Below are positions 12,101-23,893 of a stretch of DNA of 64,000 bases, piece after piece. The position numbers and the translations under genes are program-made. The stretch is from Hymenolepis diminuta (taxonomy: Eukaryota; Platyhelminthes; Cestoda; Cyclophyllidea; Hymenolepididae): assembly GCA_900708905.1 (NCBI GenBank), contig CAADRB010000056.1:1-64000 (forward strand). Direction: 5' to 3'. The first letter of the stretch is position 1; every line of letters starts with the position of its first letter. The notes below the pieces were generated by a model. That model was not told the origin of the DNA, ran no database searches, and worked only from the letters and a program-made list of their open reading frames with translations.

Positions 12101-15100
12101 CTTAGGCAAGAAAAGAACTTAACCAACTGATTCAAATGGTTTAATATGAGAAGCCATATTAAAATTGAGAATTTCAATATTTAACTATCCTAAATGGATA
12201 GAAAAGGACTCCATTAGTAAAAAAATTGGTGGAAAGTATTTCCTTTGAGGAAGAATTCAACTCGAAACAGAAACCATCCACAAAGAGCCAATGAATGTGC
12301 AAATGAATTAGAAGAGAAAAATAATCCTTCAAATGGCAAGTAAATAAGCATGTCGCGGTTTAAGATTATAGCTTGCTGCTGCTTCTGGAATACCCCTATT
12401 ATTAAACTACTTTCAACCACTCCGAGTCAAAATACGGAGAAGAACCTGAGTACGTTTATCCAAATTAAGTGCAAAAATGATTGTGTTTCATGGGTCTGTT
12501 TTCCATAGTTTTCATAAACAGAGAATTCCTTAGACATACTGTGCCCTAGATTTAAGACGGGATACAAAATTTTTATCAGTTCTAGAGACCACCGAAAAAT
12601 ATGATGAGTGACACACAAATTGCATTAACTAAAATGTTACATTCATAACCGACGTCCGCATTAAAACCAAATCGAAGAATGAAATTAACTAGACGTATTC
12701 AATGATCCGTGCAGTTTTGTAAAATAATTTCAAGTCCCACTAAATCCGACAGTAACAACGAATCATACAAAATAAAACAACCAGAGCTAGTACACTTACC
12801 GGAATCAACTGATTTCCCTTGCAGAAATGAGGCAGATACCACGAGGGCCTTTTTCGAAGCCAGCCCAATTCTATAAGTCACCTCAGAAATTGGACACGAG
12901 GCCAAATGTACAGCGGCCTCAAAGAAGACCAATAGACGTTGAGCACTTTCCTGAGGTAGAACTAAGGGATCAACTTCAAGTGTTTTTAGCGTTTGCGCCA
13001 CATCCACTACACAGGGTTTGTTAAAGTTCCCCAATATCCAATTACACGTAGTTGTCACAAATGCTTCATACTGTAGAAGAAATCCATGAAAGTTTCACCA
13101 AACGAAAGAAGAATTTTATTTCTGATGTGATTGAAACTTACTGCAGAGACAATTATAGCAAGAGCTTCATTAGTGGTCGTTGTGGGTGAAGGCTTAATCA
13201 ACTCCAAATGTTTCGCTAGGACCAGAAGACCAGAAGAACACCGATCAATGAGCACAAAAATATTCTTCTTTGTAGATCTATTCCTCTAAATTGTAATAGA
13301 ATATTATAAGACTAATCAAATCGTTAATGTGAATATAAAGCAGTTTGCTTATTTAAAGCATATATTGGACCAGTTGGAAAATGCTTAAAATCCCATTTGA
13401 AGCGGACATTCGACTGATTTTTAATCCTACTATTTCACAATTGATAAACAGCTGAGAATTGGAGTTGATACTCCGAAAGTACTTTCCAATACTCATTTTG
13501 GGCAGAGGAGTAATATCACGGAGCCTCCTTGGTAAGAACTATAATTCCGATACCCTTCAATATTAGCCAGACTTAACAAGCAAGTTTGGCCATTTCGCTC
13601 ACTGAGTTGCACTAAAGCGTTTTCTTCTTACCCGTGACCTCTGACTTCACAGACAATCACGGCAATAGCTACACCAGCGGCGCACTCTCCAAAATGGGAT
13701 AACTTTAGCACCTTCCTTTCCCGCTTTCGCAGGATTATACAGATTCAGAATATCTCTAGGAGTCATATACTATTGATAAGTAAATAGTAGTAAGTAGGTA
13801 GGATTGGCGAACCCTTAAAATTAGCCATAGAGCATGCAGGAGATTGCGAGTGACAGACTGGGGAAATTTAGGTGTCTGTCGATGAATTTGATTGAATTCG
13901 AGAAAAACCCTATCAAAGATCTTCGACGGTGAGAGAGTATGACTTAGAGAGGCACGCATGGTAAGGGGTGATCGAGAACGACTCTCTTGCTCTTGGGAGG
14001 AAAATGCCACTACTGAGTTGGAAATAGACATCTAAGAAAAGAAAGGAAAACTAATTATTAAAATAATTCCAATAACTAAAGTTCCATGAGTAGGCGTAAA
14101 ACAAGCCTCATGATGTTCCAGTGGCATGAAGGTAAGGCAGCAAGATATGGCTTCTACAGGTCCTAACATGTAGTCTAACAGTCGGCCTTTTTCAGATTTC
14201 CATTGGGAAGAAGTTACAGTTGATTTGTCTACAAAGAAAAAAATAATTTCAGTTAATAACTTAGCTGGATAGATAAATTCGAAAATGATAGCAGTCCCAA
14301 AATTAGAGACCAAGAGCAAGATTTACGTTTCAACGGAGAATCTGTGGAGCTCAAATTTAGCAGATTTCATCTACTTGATCAATCGGAAAATGCACACGAC
14401 GCTATATTATTAAAATCAAAAATTATTCATTATACGATTTTCGAACTTAACCCTAGGCAGGAACGTTGCGCTCCAATATACCTCAAGACGAGGGATTTTA
14501 GTGAAGAGGTACGTACCGCTACTGGAGTTTAAGATAGACCAATACTAATCAAGGTCGAAATCTTCGTATTTTTATCTACCCTTCCACCTGAAAATGTAGT
14601 ATTGAAAATTATAAATCTTCCTTTCCATGAAAAATTTGCTCATTATTTATCAAATGGAAGTCTAAACTGGACAAAGTGTCAGCTACCTCGGATTTGAAGA
14701 AAATGAGTATACAACTCAAGATGAAGAATATAAATATAAGAGCAAAATAAATACATCACCATAATAAAAGAAATGCCAAACCTCAATGTCAAAGGAACTC
14801 AACCGCACTGGTTGTCCACTTAATATGGTGGTAGAAGACGAGTCTCACCCCAGGGAGGCTCCATGATACTATTTTTCGTAAAACGCTTTTCAAAATGAGA
14901 TTTGTGGTTAATACTTAAAACATCTAAATATCCTATAAAAAAGAAAATCTATAAATATGATTGAAACCATATTCAAACCCTATAAATGCTTAAGATCTAA
15001 TAACTGAAGATCCTAACAGAATAGTGTCTGCAATCATTACAATATACGAAAAAAAGTGCAATCTAAAGCGTAAATTTAAACTTGCACTGGCCTAAATAAT

Positions 15101-18100
15101 TCGCAGTAATGGTGAGCAGACCAATCACCTATTTTTCATCTTGAGCAGTTAGGTGTAAGCTCTTCCGAGTATCAAACAAAATAGTTTTGATTTCTTAAAT
15201 ATGAAGCAATGAAAAGCAATCCAGCCATCCCCAATCGTCATGAAAATTAATAAACAAAATGAACCTCTCAAGTGGCCAGAAGGTAAAAGTGACAAAGAAC
15301 AGCAGTAGAATCTTTGTATTTCAGGAGCGATTCCTTCATACTTTATTGTCCTTACCCTTCGATAGATGTGATATTGGTATGTGCTTTATATCTTTACATA
15401 CGATTCATATTTTAATACGAATATTGACGAATCATTACTGATGACAATATAAATCTGCTCACCCTCATTTACTTCTGGTAACACCAGAATGAAAAAACAA
15501 AACCAATATCTAAAAAACCTACCAAAAATGACTAACGTCAAGAACAAATTTCAAATTAGCATGACCAGTAGAATGATAGCAACTTGTCTTTCATTGGAGA
15601 TATAGCTAGTATTTCAATCTGCCTAGTAATATAAGAAGTATATACAAATATTAATATTATCAATCAAGACATACCATGGACAATATCCTCTGAGATATCA
15701 GCTGATTCAACCATAAAGACGAGGAAGTTTGCAATAATACGAAGATTCAGCGACTGCTTTACCCCACTACCTTGAGAATGCATGAGAGCAAGGATTATTA
15801 AACTCAGCCTGTTGATAGTTGAATTAACAAAGAAGCCTGTAAGAGAGACCGCTTCTTGACGAAACGCTCGAAAGAGATTAAACATAATTCTCAGCGTTTC
15901 ACACTCCACGCTTGGCTGAAATGAGACAAAATCCTTTAGAATATCGAAACTCAACAGTAAAAACCGAGTTTTTGTGATAACGTACCGGTGGTGAATGCTT
16001 CGTGTTGCCAGATAGGAAAATGGGGGTTAAAAGGAAGGAGAAGAGAGTGGTTAAATTTGGATCCCCGTTTGGATCATTTAGACTGCTATCGGTTAGTTTT
16101 TCATGCTTAATAGCAAGCCTGGTGAGGCAATCAGCCATTACTGACCAGACAGATAACCCTACTTCGTTCATTATGGTTGTATGAATTGCTACTGGGACAC
16201 CTAGCAACGGAGAAAAAAAACCAATGAGAAAATGACAGCGATTTGGGTTAACCAGAAAGCTAACTTACGAGAAAGAGAAATATCCTCCATATCTTTGGGC
16301 AATTGACTGATAAAGGCGACACAGTCTGGACACAAGGCATTGATGTAATTATGAAGGAGAGGTATTCGATCTATTTCACCGCCTCCAGCAGATGTCAGCC
16401 GACTATCCTTGTTGAATAAGTCAACTGCTGCTTTCCCAAGACCTGCCATGATGCTGCAAAGATATCAAGATTTACACCTTATCAAAGAAATATGCACTCC
16501 AAAAGCGAGGCGTCTGTAATTACAGGTAATAACCACAAATAAGTACTACCCCCCATTTGCCTATTCGATTTCTGTTTTCTATCTTCCGTCTGTCGGTCTT
16601 ATTTATGACCCATCTCACTACCGCTTTTTCAGTTTACTAGACTGAAGGTTTTTCTTTCTTTCCTATCGTAATATAAGTACTTTACCGCCTTAATAATAGC
16701 GTTGGTGAAGGTTGCAGCTTAGACAGTTCTCACTGTCTGCTTGAGAATACCAATTCAATGCAATTCCTTATTAGGAAGCTTACGAATTATGCGCTAATCC
16801 AACAATACTACTAGGTAACTAATTTGCCATTTAAGGAACAACCACTACATTGATATAATTAATTTAAAAACTGAACTTTTCAGAACTAAAATCTTCTAAT
16901 TCTATCAATTCTACCACCTAAAACACATTCCCTCGTCATAATCGTATGAATTGGGCACAAATCAGACCTAATACTTTGATTTCCCCAATCCATTTCAATT
17001 TTCAACGTTCCACTTCATTCTGCTCTACTCGTGCTTTTCGATTCGTTACCAAGATCTTATTACTTTACAGAGTTGTACTCACCCCAATCCTAGTTACTTA
17101 TCCACATTACTATTTATGGGACTTAAGACTTCTTTTCATTATGATATAGGTATGCTTTCTTCCAAATCTTGAAGTAGTGAAATTCGTGAGTTCTTAGATA
17201 TGATCTTTTCCAAAAACGCCTTGAAAATAAGTAATCAGTGTCATATTATAGCATAGAGCTTTCGAACTATGTTTTGATCAAACTCGGAGATTTCATCTTA
17301 GAAGGATTTAAGGACCATTGCCACTTAACCAAAAGCTCAAAATCCATAAAAATTTTCAAGACATAACTTTGATTCTACCAGTCCTTCCTCTTAAAACACA
17401 TCTCCTTTTCATAATTTTATCAATTTTGCGCCAAGTTCGAATGATTATCTTAAGTAACGTAAAAGGAGTTGATGGAAAACTTACTCCTGTATTGATTCAT
17501 TAACTGAGCCAGAGGAGCTGTATTTCTTATGGTAGGTCGAAATTAGCTCTAGAGCTGTGTGACATACACTAGAACAAAGTTGTGATTTCAAATCTTCCGG
17601 TATACGTTCATTGACCACTATGTCATAGATGTCGTTGAGTATTCGCTAAAATAACGGAGAAAAAGACGAGATTAGATGTGGTACTTTGAGATCAAGTTTC
17701 ATTAACTTCGTGTTATAATAAATTCGTCACATAAGTTCGCCTAAGTTACATTGAATAGCTGCAACTTGAAGTCATTTATCCATCACTGCCGCGTCATTAA
17801 TAGCCCATAGTTTTTCCCCGTTACCTATTCTGACAATCAACATAGACGTACATGCATGAGTTTAACCAGTCTCTCAGTTCAACTTTGAATACAGCGAACA
17901 TGGACTCTTAAAAATAACAATCTATTGAATGTAGAATTCAAACGTCCAAGTCAATAGAGATTGGATTCCAAGGCTTGGACTTCGGAATGTCAAGTCTTCC
18001 TGCTAAGAATACAACATCATAAGGAAAAGGTGGCAAACCCGACGCATCAAGAATTCATCTGGTTTAGGGTTTAAGTTTTTTAATCTTCATTCTAGCAGAA

Positions 18101-21100
18101 ATATATTACTATTTCTCTTCTTCAGGTGCCCACCATGATTATCGTGGGTGATACTAATACCCTTACGTCCATACTCACTAACGGTTCTGTGAATATGAAG
18201 ATGGGAATGGTGTTACTAACCAATCCTTAAAAACTGGTTAAATTTCGGGTGTACATATTTTTCTGCAATAGGACGAATTCTCGCTCACTTGTCTTGAAAG
18301 CGGAGCTCCAATCAAGCACTCTCCAAAACCTCAAAGGCAGCTATAGCTGCAACTGGAGCTAATGTAAAAACTATGGTTTCAAGATTGACATCTCCCACTG
18401 TCTACACTGAATCTTTAATAATGACCTTTAGTTCGTATGGACTAAATATACAGAATGCGATTTGATATGAAATACAAATTTCAAATAAAACCTCATGTTC
18501 TACTTTCATAAAAGGGGGTTGTTCATCAATCACCCTGCAAATACCTCAAAATCTGAGCCAACACCGATGCAACTGACTACATATTCCAAATAGCATGAAG
18601 ATAGTTTACAAAAAACCTATCCCTTAAGGGAGAAGAAAGGTACAAGCTAATCTTACCATACAATCATTCGGATCGGGATTAGAGGAGATATCACTCGACG
18701 GAACTTCGATTACATTGTTAGGACTACTAATCAGCAGACTCTGAGGCGAGAGGAGTTTGGTCGACAATTTGACAACACACTGAGCTAAAAATTCCCCCAT
18801 TATCGCGCTGTTCTTAGTCTTGGCGGAGGCACTTCGAACGTAGCGCAGACAATTGGACCAAATTGCACTGGGTGTCTGATCGCCTACCGTGTTACCTCGA
18901 CCACAGAGATATCGCAACCAATGCAACAAGGCTACCAATAGGGTATAGCCCTTATCAGCCAAGAACTCCGCCGATAGAGTTAATTTAGGCACTATGGGGA
19001 AAAATAGACTCGATTAGCAATAGTATTCGAAACGGCGATGGCTAAGGATAGACCAAACACTTACACGTCTCTCCTGATTGCTGTGAGGGATATAATTGTG
19101 GGTAGTCGAAAAAGCAAGCAAAAACATGCATTGCTAGGTGTTGGGCAGCAGAAGAATTATTGTAAACGGATACAGAACTGAGTTTATACTTAGTAGTAGA
19201 ACCTAAAATATAAAAATTACGCATTTTATGAGAAAAGATTAGGGGAAAGGAAATGAATTCTAAAAACGCGCACGTACGATTTCCAAGACATTCGTTCACG
19301 CTCATGTAGCGACCAATCAAGTTTGCCAGGAAAGGCGTCATATACTAAAATACCAAATATCCGAGTTAAACTGGAAGAAATTCACGACCGATACCAGTTC
19401 TTGAGTTAAATTATCGATCTAAATGAGTACGTTGGACTTGGATACTAAATAACACACGTCCATAGAGAATAGAGGTATTTTGGAGTTGTTATGGCGAGAA
19501 ACTCGCAATCTACCATCTTTCATATTGACCGACATTAACCAATGTATTATTCATCTACTGTACGGATTGTGCAATGATGAGCATCGATTTCGTGACCTCT
19601 GAGTTGCAAATGTACACTAGATTACTGAGACACTGGTTCACAATTAGACGCTAATCAATATCAATTACCACTATGGCACTGCAGGCATTAAAAAATGTCC
19701 GCATTTTAATTGGGCGAGAAAAACAAAATCTTTTATGAATAGTCATAAGGATACCCGAGACATGATAACCACACTTAAGATGGGGCGCAATTAACAGTGT
19801 CAGGTTAAGGCTACAAATAAGCTCTATCTTTTAATAATACAAGAGGTGGTGCTGGAAATAGCAATGTCATTTAACAGAGCGGAGCGATAAGGCATTAAAT
19901 ATTCTGAAAATAGTGCCTCACTCAGACCAGTTTCTAGATGTGATTATGTCCACACAACAACCAATTACCACCGATTAAACATAACCGATAATGTTCGAAC
20001 GATTGAATTCATAAATACGTTAATCGATAAACTGAAGGACACTCCCTCCTGGTGATTTGACTTATTTTTACAATGCGTTACCCATCAAAAATAGAATCAT
20101 CTAATTCTCACTAGACTAAATGCCACGCAGGCAAAATTCGTCGTCTCTCACCACCATTATACTTCTGCAAAAATGTAGACGTATGAACTATTAAAAAATG
20201 AATGAAATTAGAGTTGAAGTCGTTTTAATATATTGTTAAATTCCCAAACATACAACTTCATTTATGACGTTTACGATACTTTCATTGAAAGGGAATAACG
20301 TGAGAATGAGTCTTCGAAGAGTGTTACTATAAACAATCATTTTAGGCAGGAGGAAGACAATTTGGAGTTTACCAAATGGAAAACTCACATCTTGACACCC
20401 CTTCATTGATCACTAGTAACCAGTACGATTTACCATACTCGACGTTCGCCGAATCAAGCACTGAAGAGAATAGACGTACACATTAACCACTGATCTTTCC
20501 CATCCCAAATTGAGCCCAAACAGGTCTTGGAATTATGAGAGCGCACACAGTTTGAGCATAGATAAACATAAAAATAAACAGAAAAATCGATGCCAAATTC
20601 ACCCTATTAGAACCACTGGAAAGAATGTTCTCAGGAAGGAAACACAGGAATATCCACCATGTATACAGGCGGCATGCGGAATGAGTTTCATTGATAGGTA
20701 GCACGCGAAGGGGATCAAAAAGGCCGAAGTATTTCTCCCGAGTCATTAGACCAGTAGAAGTTTCTAGATTAAGGGAGAGAAAAATGAACTTTACGTATTA
20801 ATGTTGCAGAATGCCCACTGTTAGTTATTCCTCTAAGTTGCTCATGGACTTGTCTCAGTTATCAACCAATCCACTCATGCATACTTTTTTCCAGTTTGAA
20901 AGTTACGAAAGGAGTATGCCCTTTGTTCTATTACAACAATTCCATGCCATATTCTCTGCCTATTTTCTATCCTATTTGTGAAAGCTTGGAGAAGATCCCG
21001 AAGCTGTAGCTGCTTACGTATTAAATTCCTCAAGACCTATTTATGATAGTATTTGTCAATACTCATTTTGGGCAGAAGAACGTCCCAGAACTCATTACTA

Positions 21101-22377
21101 ACCAGTAGTAACAAGCGTGGTTGATAATTACAGTCATTGAAGCTGCGTAGGTCCCGTGACCTCTGATCTTAGGGATCATATCTCAGTGATATAAATTCAA
21201 TAAAGGAATAATCAACTTACCATCAGATTGCAATTGTTTGATCAAATCCGAGTATATAGAAAAGATTTTCAGCGAATGTTTTCTATCATCCTCAGCCGCA
21301 GTAGTCGATATATTCAGGTTCCCAATCATGAATCGAATGAATGCATCAAAAAGGGGGTCGAGGATAAAGATCTATATTATTATTTAAATTAACCAATATA
21401 TAAAGCGAGGAAAAAAACCTCGGGACAAGTCTTGACGCAGCTTTGTAAAATGTTGATAGCAAATTCCATTTCGGGTTTGAAGTTTCCCATAACAAACAGC
21501 GCGATGGCCTAAATATAAATGAATTTTTACTTATATTTCCCACTTGGAATTCTTCAGACAGCTCCTTGAAAGCCCCCGGACAACAACAATCAGCAGATTC
21601 CAATAAGCAATCAATAGATTTAAGCAGTGGTTGAGGTTGATGTTTACAGGATGGAATAAATTCTACAAGAGACTTGAGAAGTGCAACAAAATCAGATGAG
21701 TTCACGTTGCTACCGAGACAAGCTCTTATTAGTCTGAAGGAAAAAAAAAACAGAAAAACCATAATTCAGTAAAATTAAAAAGAAAATTTTTCGTTGAATA
21801 AAATGTTAACCCACTCTGTGACAAAGTGAAACAACTGTTCATTAGCAGAGACATTTGATGGCAACGTTTCAGAGATCGTCTTTAGCAGGCTGGGATTGAC
21901 AAAGGCAGAAATCTATAACAATTAACGGAATAAATGCAAAAAGAGCTTACAATAAGAGAGGGATCAGATATGGATGCGGAATTAATCTTGTTGAGAAAAT
22001 TTCCAATGCATTCAACGGAGAAATCATTACTTTTCAACCTATTCATACAATCTAGCACAGCTGCAGTAAAGATGCTCAACTTTTTGCGAAATTGAAAAGG
22101 CCTGAAATAATAAATTAGACTAAAGGAATCTTACTTTAATTTTGAAATTTCTGTAGAAACCTTGATTGCGAGCATGCATTCATCGGTGGAGCCTTCTAAG
22201 AGACAGGAATGAATTCCAACATTTTCCTTCCATATTGCGTCGGAGAAAAAATTATCAGCACACCGGTTGGAGTTTAGTAATTTCCTACAGCTTAAGCTTA
22301 AATGGCACTTACTTTTCTATTCCTTCCAAATAAGAGGTAAAATTATGTATGCTTCGAGAACTAACTCTTTGCCTCCG
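2887..22377 (-). CDS. RIF1: RIF1 (replication timing regulatory factor 1), 30 coding exons
   Basis: RIF1 is a nuclear scaffold that brings PP1 phosphatase to chromatin, where it restrains origin firing and shapes double-strand break repair. Joining the exons listed in the exon-map entry gives 1,965 codons plus stop (5,898 nt). Residue numbers here start at the first codon of exon 1. Seen in sequence: a long, mostly helical N-terminal part consistent with the RIF1 HEAT array; FVFVPPKD followed by LTEHQKE near residues 1346-1370, matching the conserved metazoan RIF1 segment; GILR at 1605-1608 and KHVSF at 1616-1620, the SILK and RVxF docking motifs for PP1; then an S/T-P rich tract, a basic stretch and a helical C-terminal segment. 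Vertebrate RIF1 is about 2,450 residues, so this one is shorter, mainly in the low-complexity middle. Identity is secure; single splice sites are predictions. The start codon is unresolved because exon 1 has no ATG. Confidence 0.93.
3195..3340 (+). repeat. tRNA-derived SINE copy 1 (RIF1 intron 29)
   Basis: Shares with the other copies the blocks GGGGTCACG, AATGGCC...CACTGGTTAAGTCTG, ATCGAGTT and CCAAAATGAGGGTTGGGAAA. It lies antisense to RIF1 and its head is diverged. Confidence 0.6.
4310..4850 (-). other. RIF1: RIF1 exon 29: basic patch and Ser/Thr/Glu-rich linker
   Basis: The longest RIF1 exon (541 bp) encodes an RRRKS/SPRR basic stretch near its start, then a long low-complexity linker rich in Ser, Thr, Glu and Val. 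In vertebrates the region between the PP1 motifs and the C-terminal domain contains a DNA-binding segment (CR-II). I see no clear counterpart of it. The basic stretch sits in the same position, but calling it the equivalent is only a guess. Confidence 0.75.
6043..6089 (-). other. RIF1: PP1 docking module of RIF1: SILK-type GILR plus RVxF-type KHVSF
   Basis: Exon 28 opens with the last two bases of the Gly codon of GILR, eight codons before KHVSF. GILR fits the SILK consensus [GS]IL[RK]. KHVSF followed by AD fits RVxF and mirrors the RVSFAD of vertebrate RIF1. These are the known PP1-binding motifs that let RIF1 oppose DDK/CDK phosphorylation at origins. The SILK glycine codon is split by the 1,346-bp intron before this exon. 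The following residues are acidic and rich in SP/TP dipeptides, which could be phospho-switch sites (inference). Confidence 0.88.
9512..9597 (-). other. RIF1: Small RIF1 exon with the conserved FVFVPP/LTEHQKE motif
   Basis: This 86-bp exon, too short to stand out as an ORF, lies between the acceptor at 9598-9599 and the donor at 9510-9511. It reads FVFVPPKD, a short spacer, then RLTEHQKERKREQR. Human RIF1 has FVFIPPEG then LTDHQKE at the corresponding place just after the HEAT region. The preceding exon ends in SSD and the next opens QAYIPPMFNSLD, where human has DIPAMYNNLD. This is the strongest single piece of evidence for RIF1. Confidence 0.9.
13479..13690 (-). repeat. tRNA-derived SINE copy 2 (RIF1 intron 17)
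   Basis: The most complete copy, in the same orientation as RIF1. It has GTCAGAGGTCACGGGT, CAGTGAGCGAAATGGCC, TTGTTAAGTCTGGCTAATA, AGGCTCCGTGATA and the tail CTGCCCAAAATGAGTATTGG. Confidence 0.7.
14795..14872 (+). repeat. SINE fragment, copy 3 (RIF1 intron 15)
   Basis: Only the 3' half is visible: CAACCGCACTGGTT, GAGTCTCACC and AGGGAGGCTCCATGATACTA. The tRNA-like head is missing. Confidence 0.5.
19488..19613 (-). repeat. tRNA-derived SINE copy 4 (RIF1 intron 8)
   Basis: On the minus strand it has AACTCAGAGGTCACG, GATGCTCATC, ACATTGGTTAATGTCGG and GCGAGTTTCTCGCCA, in the same order as the other copies. The 5' head is diverged. Confidence 0.5.
21049..21173 (-). repeat. tRNA-derived SINE copy 5 (RIF1 intron 7)
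   Basis: Shares AGATCAGAGGTCACGGG, ATCAACCACGCTTGTTA and the tail TTCTGCCCAAAATGAGTATTG with copy 2. The central part is shortened. Confidence 0.6.
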
Positions 22378-22465
22378 CTAAAAGTTTAAAATAAAGTGTG
22401 AAAAAGCATCAAAATGATGCGCATGATCTCATTTAGATATGGGATTGATTTATTCAACGCACCAT
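22378..22465 (-). promoter_or_regulatory. RIF1: RIF1 5' end: candidate start codon or trans-splice acceptor
   Basis: Exon 1 follows a pyrimidine/A-rich stretch ending tttag, has no ATG, and is preceded in frame by TAG. Two explanations fit phase 0. First, a trans-spliced leader ending in AUG, as described for Echinococcus and Schistosoma leaders, joins at this acceptor. Second, a cis leader exon ends exactly in ATG (22463-22465) and is followed at once by gtgcgt, giving an 85-bp intron. Neither can be excluded from sequence alone. Confidence 0.5.
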
Positions 22466-22504
22466 TGATTAGGACCAAGCAACTAGACAAAGCTTCAATT
22501 CTAG

Positions 22505-22509
22505 CCAAT
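22505..22509 (-). promoter_or_regulatory. Inverted CCAAT box upstream of RIF1
   Basis: On the RIF1 strand the sequence reads GATTGGCT about 40 bp before the candidate ATG. It is a plausible NF-Y-type promoter element from position and flanks, but a single short motif is weak evidence. Confidence 0.25.
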
Positions 22510-23813
22510 CAGCATATAGATGACGCAATTTTTTTAACTTTCATACTCAGCGCAAAAACTTGCAACTTATTATGATGACCCAGACAAACAAACTAAATTT
22601 GATTACTATAAACGTACTTCATATTCTTAATTTCAAAACATATGAATCTAATATATATTATATGACATGCGCATTATCCTTTTTTGATAAATTGTCAAAT
22701 GTGTCTTAACATTATGAATTATTTGTTACAACTTCATTTTTATTTCAAAAAGTTGATTTTATTATTTAATCAGCATGGAATCGTAAGGTTTCTGCGCTTT
22801 ATCTTTAGCTCGGCAGCTTAGTCGGTTTTCCTATGTGTGTTAACTTTACATATCAGATACTGCTTAACAAAATTATTATAATTTTCCCTATTTTAGAACT
22901 CAGGCAAAGGGAAAATTGATACATAATAGAAAGAGGCTTTGCAGAAAGTCCATGCTTTTCATAATCTATACGGTACAAAATATACTATTCTACCCTATAT
23001 ACTTTAAAATATTGGTACACTTCCCGTGGACAACCGAACTAAACCGACATCTGGCGATCAGAACGATACGCTGCTGTCAACGCCATTTCACCGTATGCAG
23101 TTCAGGTGTGTACACATCTTTATACATACATATGCCATGCAACGCACGAAGGCATTGACGACCGGACATGAACGATTTCTAAATAACTGTTCTACTGACG
23201 TAGGGGGGCTTACTCCTATGTGGCCCAGTTACGCTACTTCAAATTTTAATTAATTTATTTTGTTGGATCTATGGTTGTTATTATTGCATATTTATACCAG
23301 TAATTTGAGGAATTTAACTTGGATTCACGGTATGAATTTTTCAATATTCACCATAAATAATATTTGATGCCTAGCCATTCGGATAATAGCAGCAACAGAT
23401 TCAAGAATGTGAACTCTCATTTTCATTTACGGCCACTGTGCTCTAATCAGCGCAATAATCCATTCAGATATTTCATATTGACAGACTGCGGTTACGTTAA
23501 TACGAATACTGAACGATTATTTTTACTGTTCAAATGGCTTATACGATTTATCATAATGACGGTAAATACTATACATTTCAAAATATTATGTAATCAAAAA
23601 GAATTAAACAATATATTTGACTTTATGATGAATCAAATACAATAAAATGTTGCTTGATTACGTGATTAATAAAAATATTCCACATTAGTTACAAAGTGTA
23701 AATGTCTATTAAATAGAAGGCCCAATATATTTGAGAAATGTGTTTGGAATTTAGCGAGAGGGAAAGCGAAAGAATCAAAGGCCCTCAAAGTCTGAAATCT
23801 AAAACGGCCAGTG

Positions 23814-23893
23814 TTATAACGCAACAAGCTAGAAGAACAAGCTGGTTGTAATCTCGCAAGGCAACCAATCTAGAAAGCTCGGTAATGTTGTAG
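23814..23893 (+). repeat. About 80-bp direct repeat, copy A
   Basis: Shares ATAACG, GTAATCT.GCA and CAATCTAGAAA.CTCGGTAAT blocks with 24892-24965. Class unknown. Confidence 0.45.

Larger units (their letters stand above)
2887..22377 (-). other. RIF1: RIF1 exon map (transcript order)
   Basis: Coding exons, 5' to 3' on the minus strand: 22377-22313, 22284-22135, 22101-21951, 21912-21815, 21733-21544, 21508-21419, 21371-21221, 20763-20603, 19344-19278, 19202-19065, 18991-18657, 17645-17485, 16453-16269, 16200-15986, 15915-15675, 14228-14077, 14031-13771, 13267-13142, 13070-12800, 11765-11422, 10219-10021, 9950-9667, 9597-9512, 8775-8587, 8548-8457, 8400-8161, 7606-7436, 6089-5834, 4850-4310, 3174-2887. 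Every intron is GT-AG and every junction keeps phase. Less certain sites: the donor of exon 17 (13771; an alternative donor lies near 13813), the acceptors of exon 18 (13267 or 13264) and exon 21 (10219 or 10215), and the exon 21/22 junction. Long introns contain no recognised gene; five carry SINE copies. Confidence 0.82.
11422..22377 (-). other. RIF1: RIF1 N-terminal HEAT-like region (exons 1-20)
   Basis: Exons 1-20 encode about 1,180 residues that are Leu/Ile/Phe-rich, with short amphipathic helical units and few charged low-complexity tracts. This is the expected character of the RIF1 HEAT array, which binds DNA and multimerises in yeast and mammals. A helix pair near residue 310 contains YTWWIF, comparable to the VWWYLL segment at a similar place in vertebrate RIF1. 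About 310 residues precede it here against about 350 in human, so little if any of the N-terminus is missing. Repeat boundaries were not assigned. Confidence 0.8.

Noticed and set aside
22916..23645. Plus-strand open frames of 75-93 codons upstream of RIF1
   Set aside because: No recognisable domain, AT-rich composition, and no splice-linked continuation.
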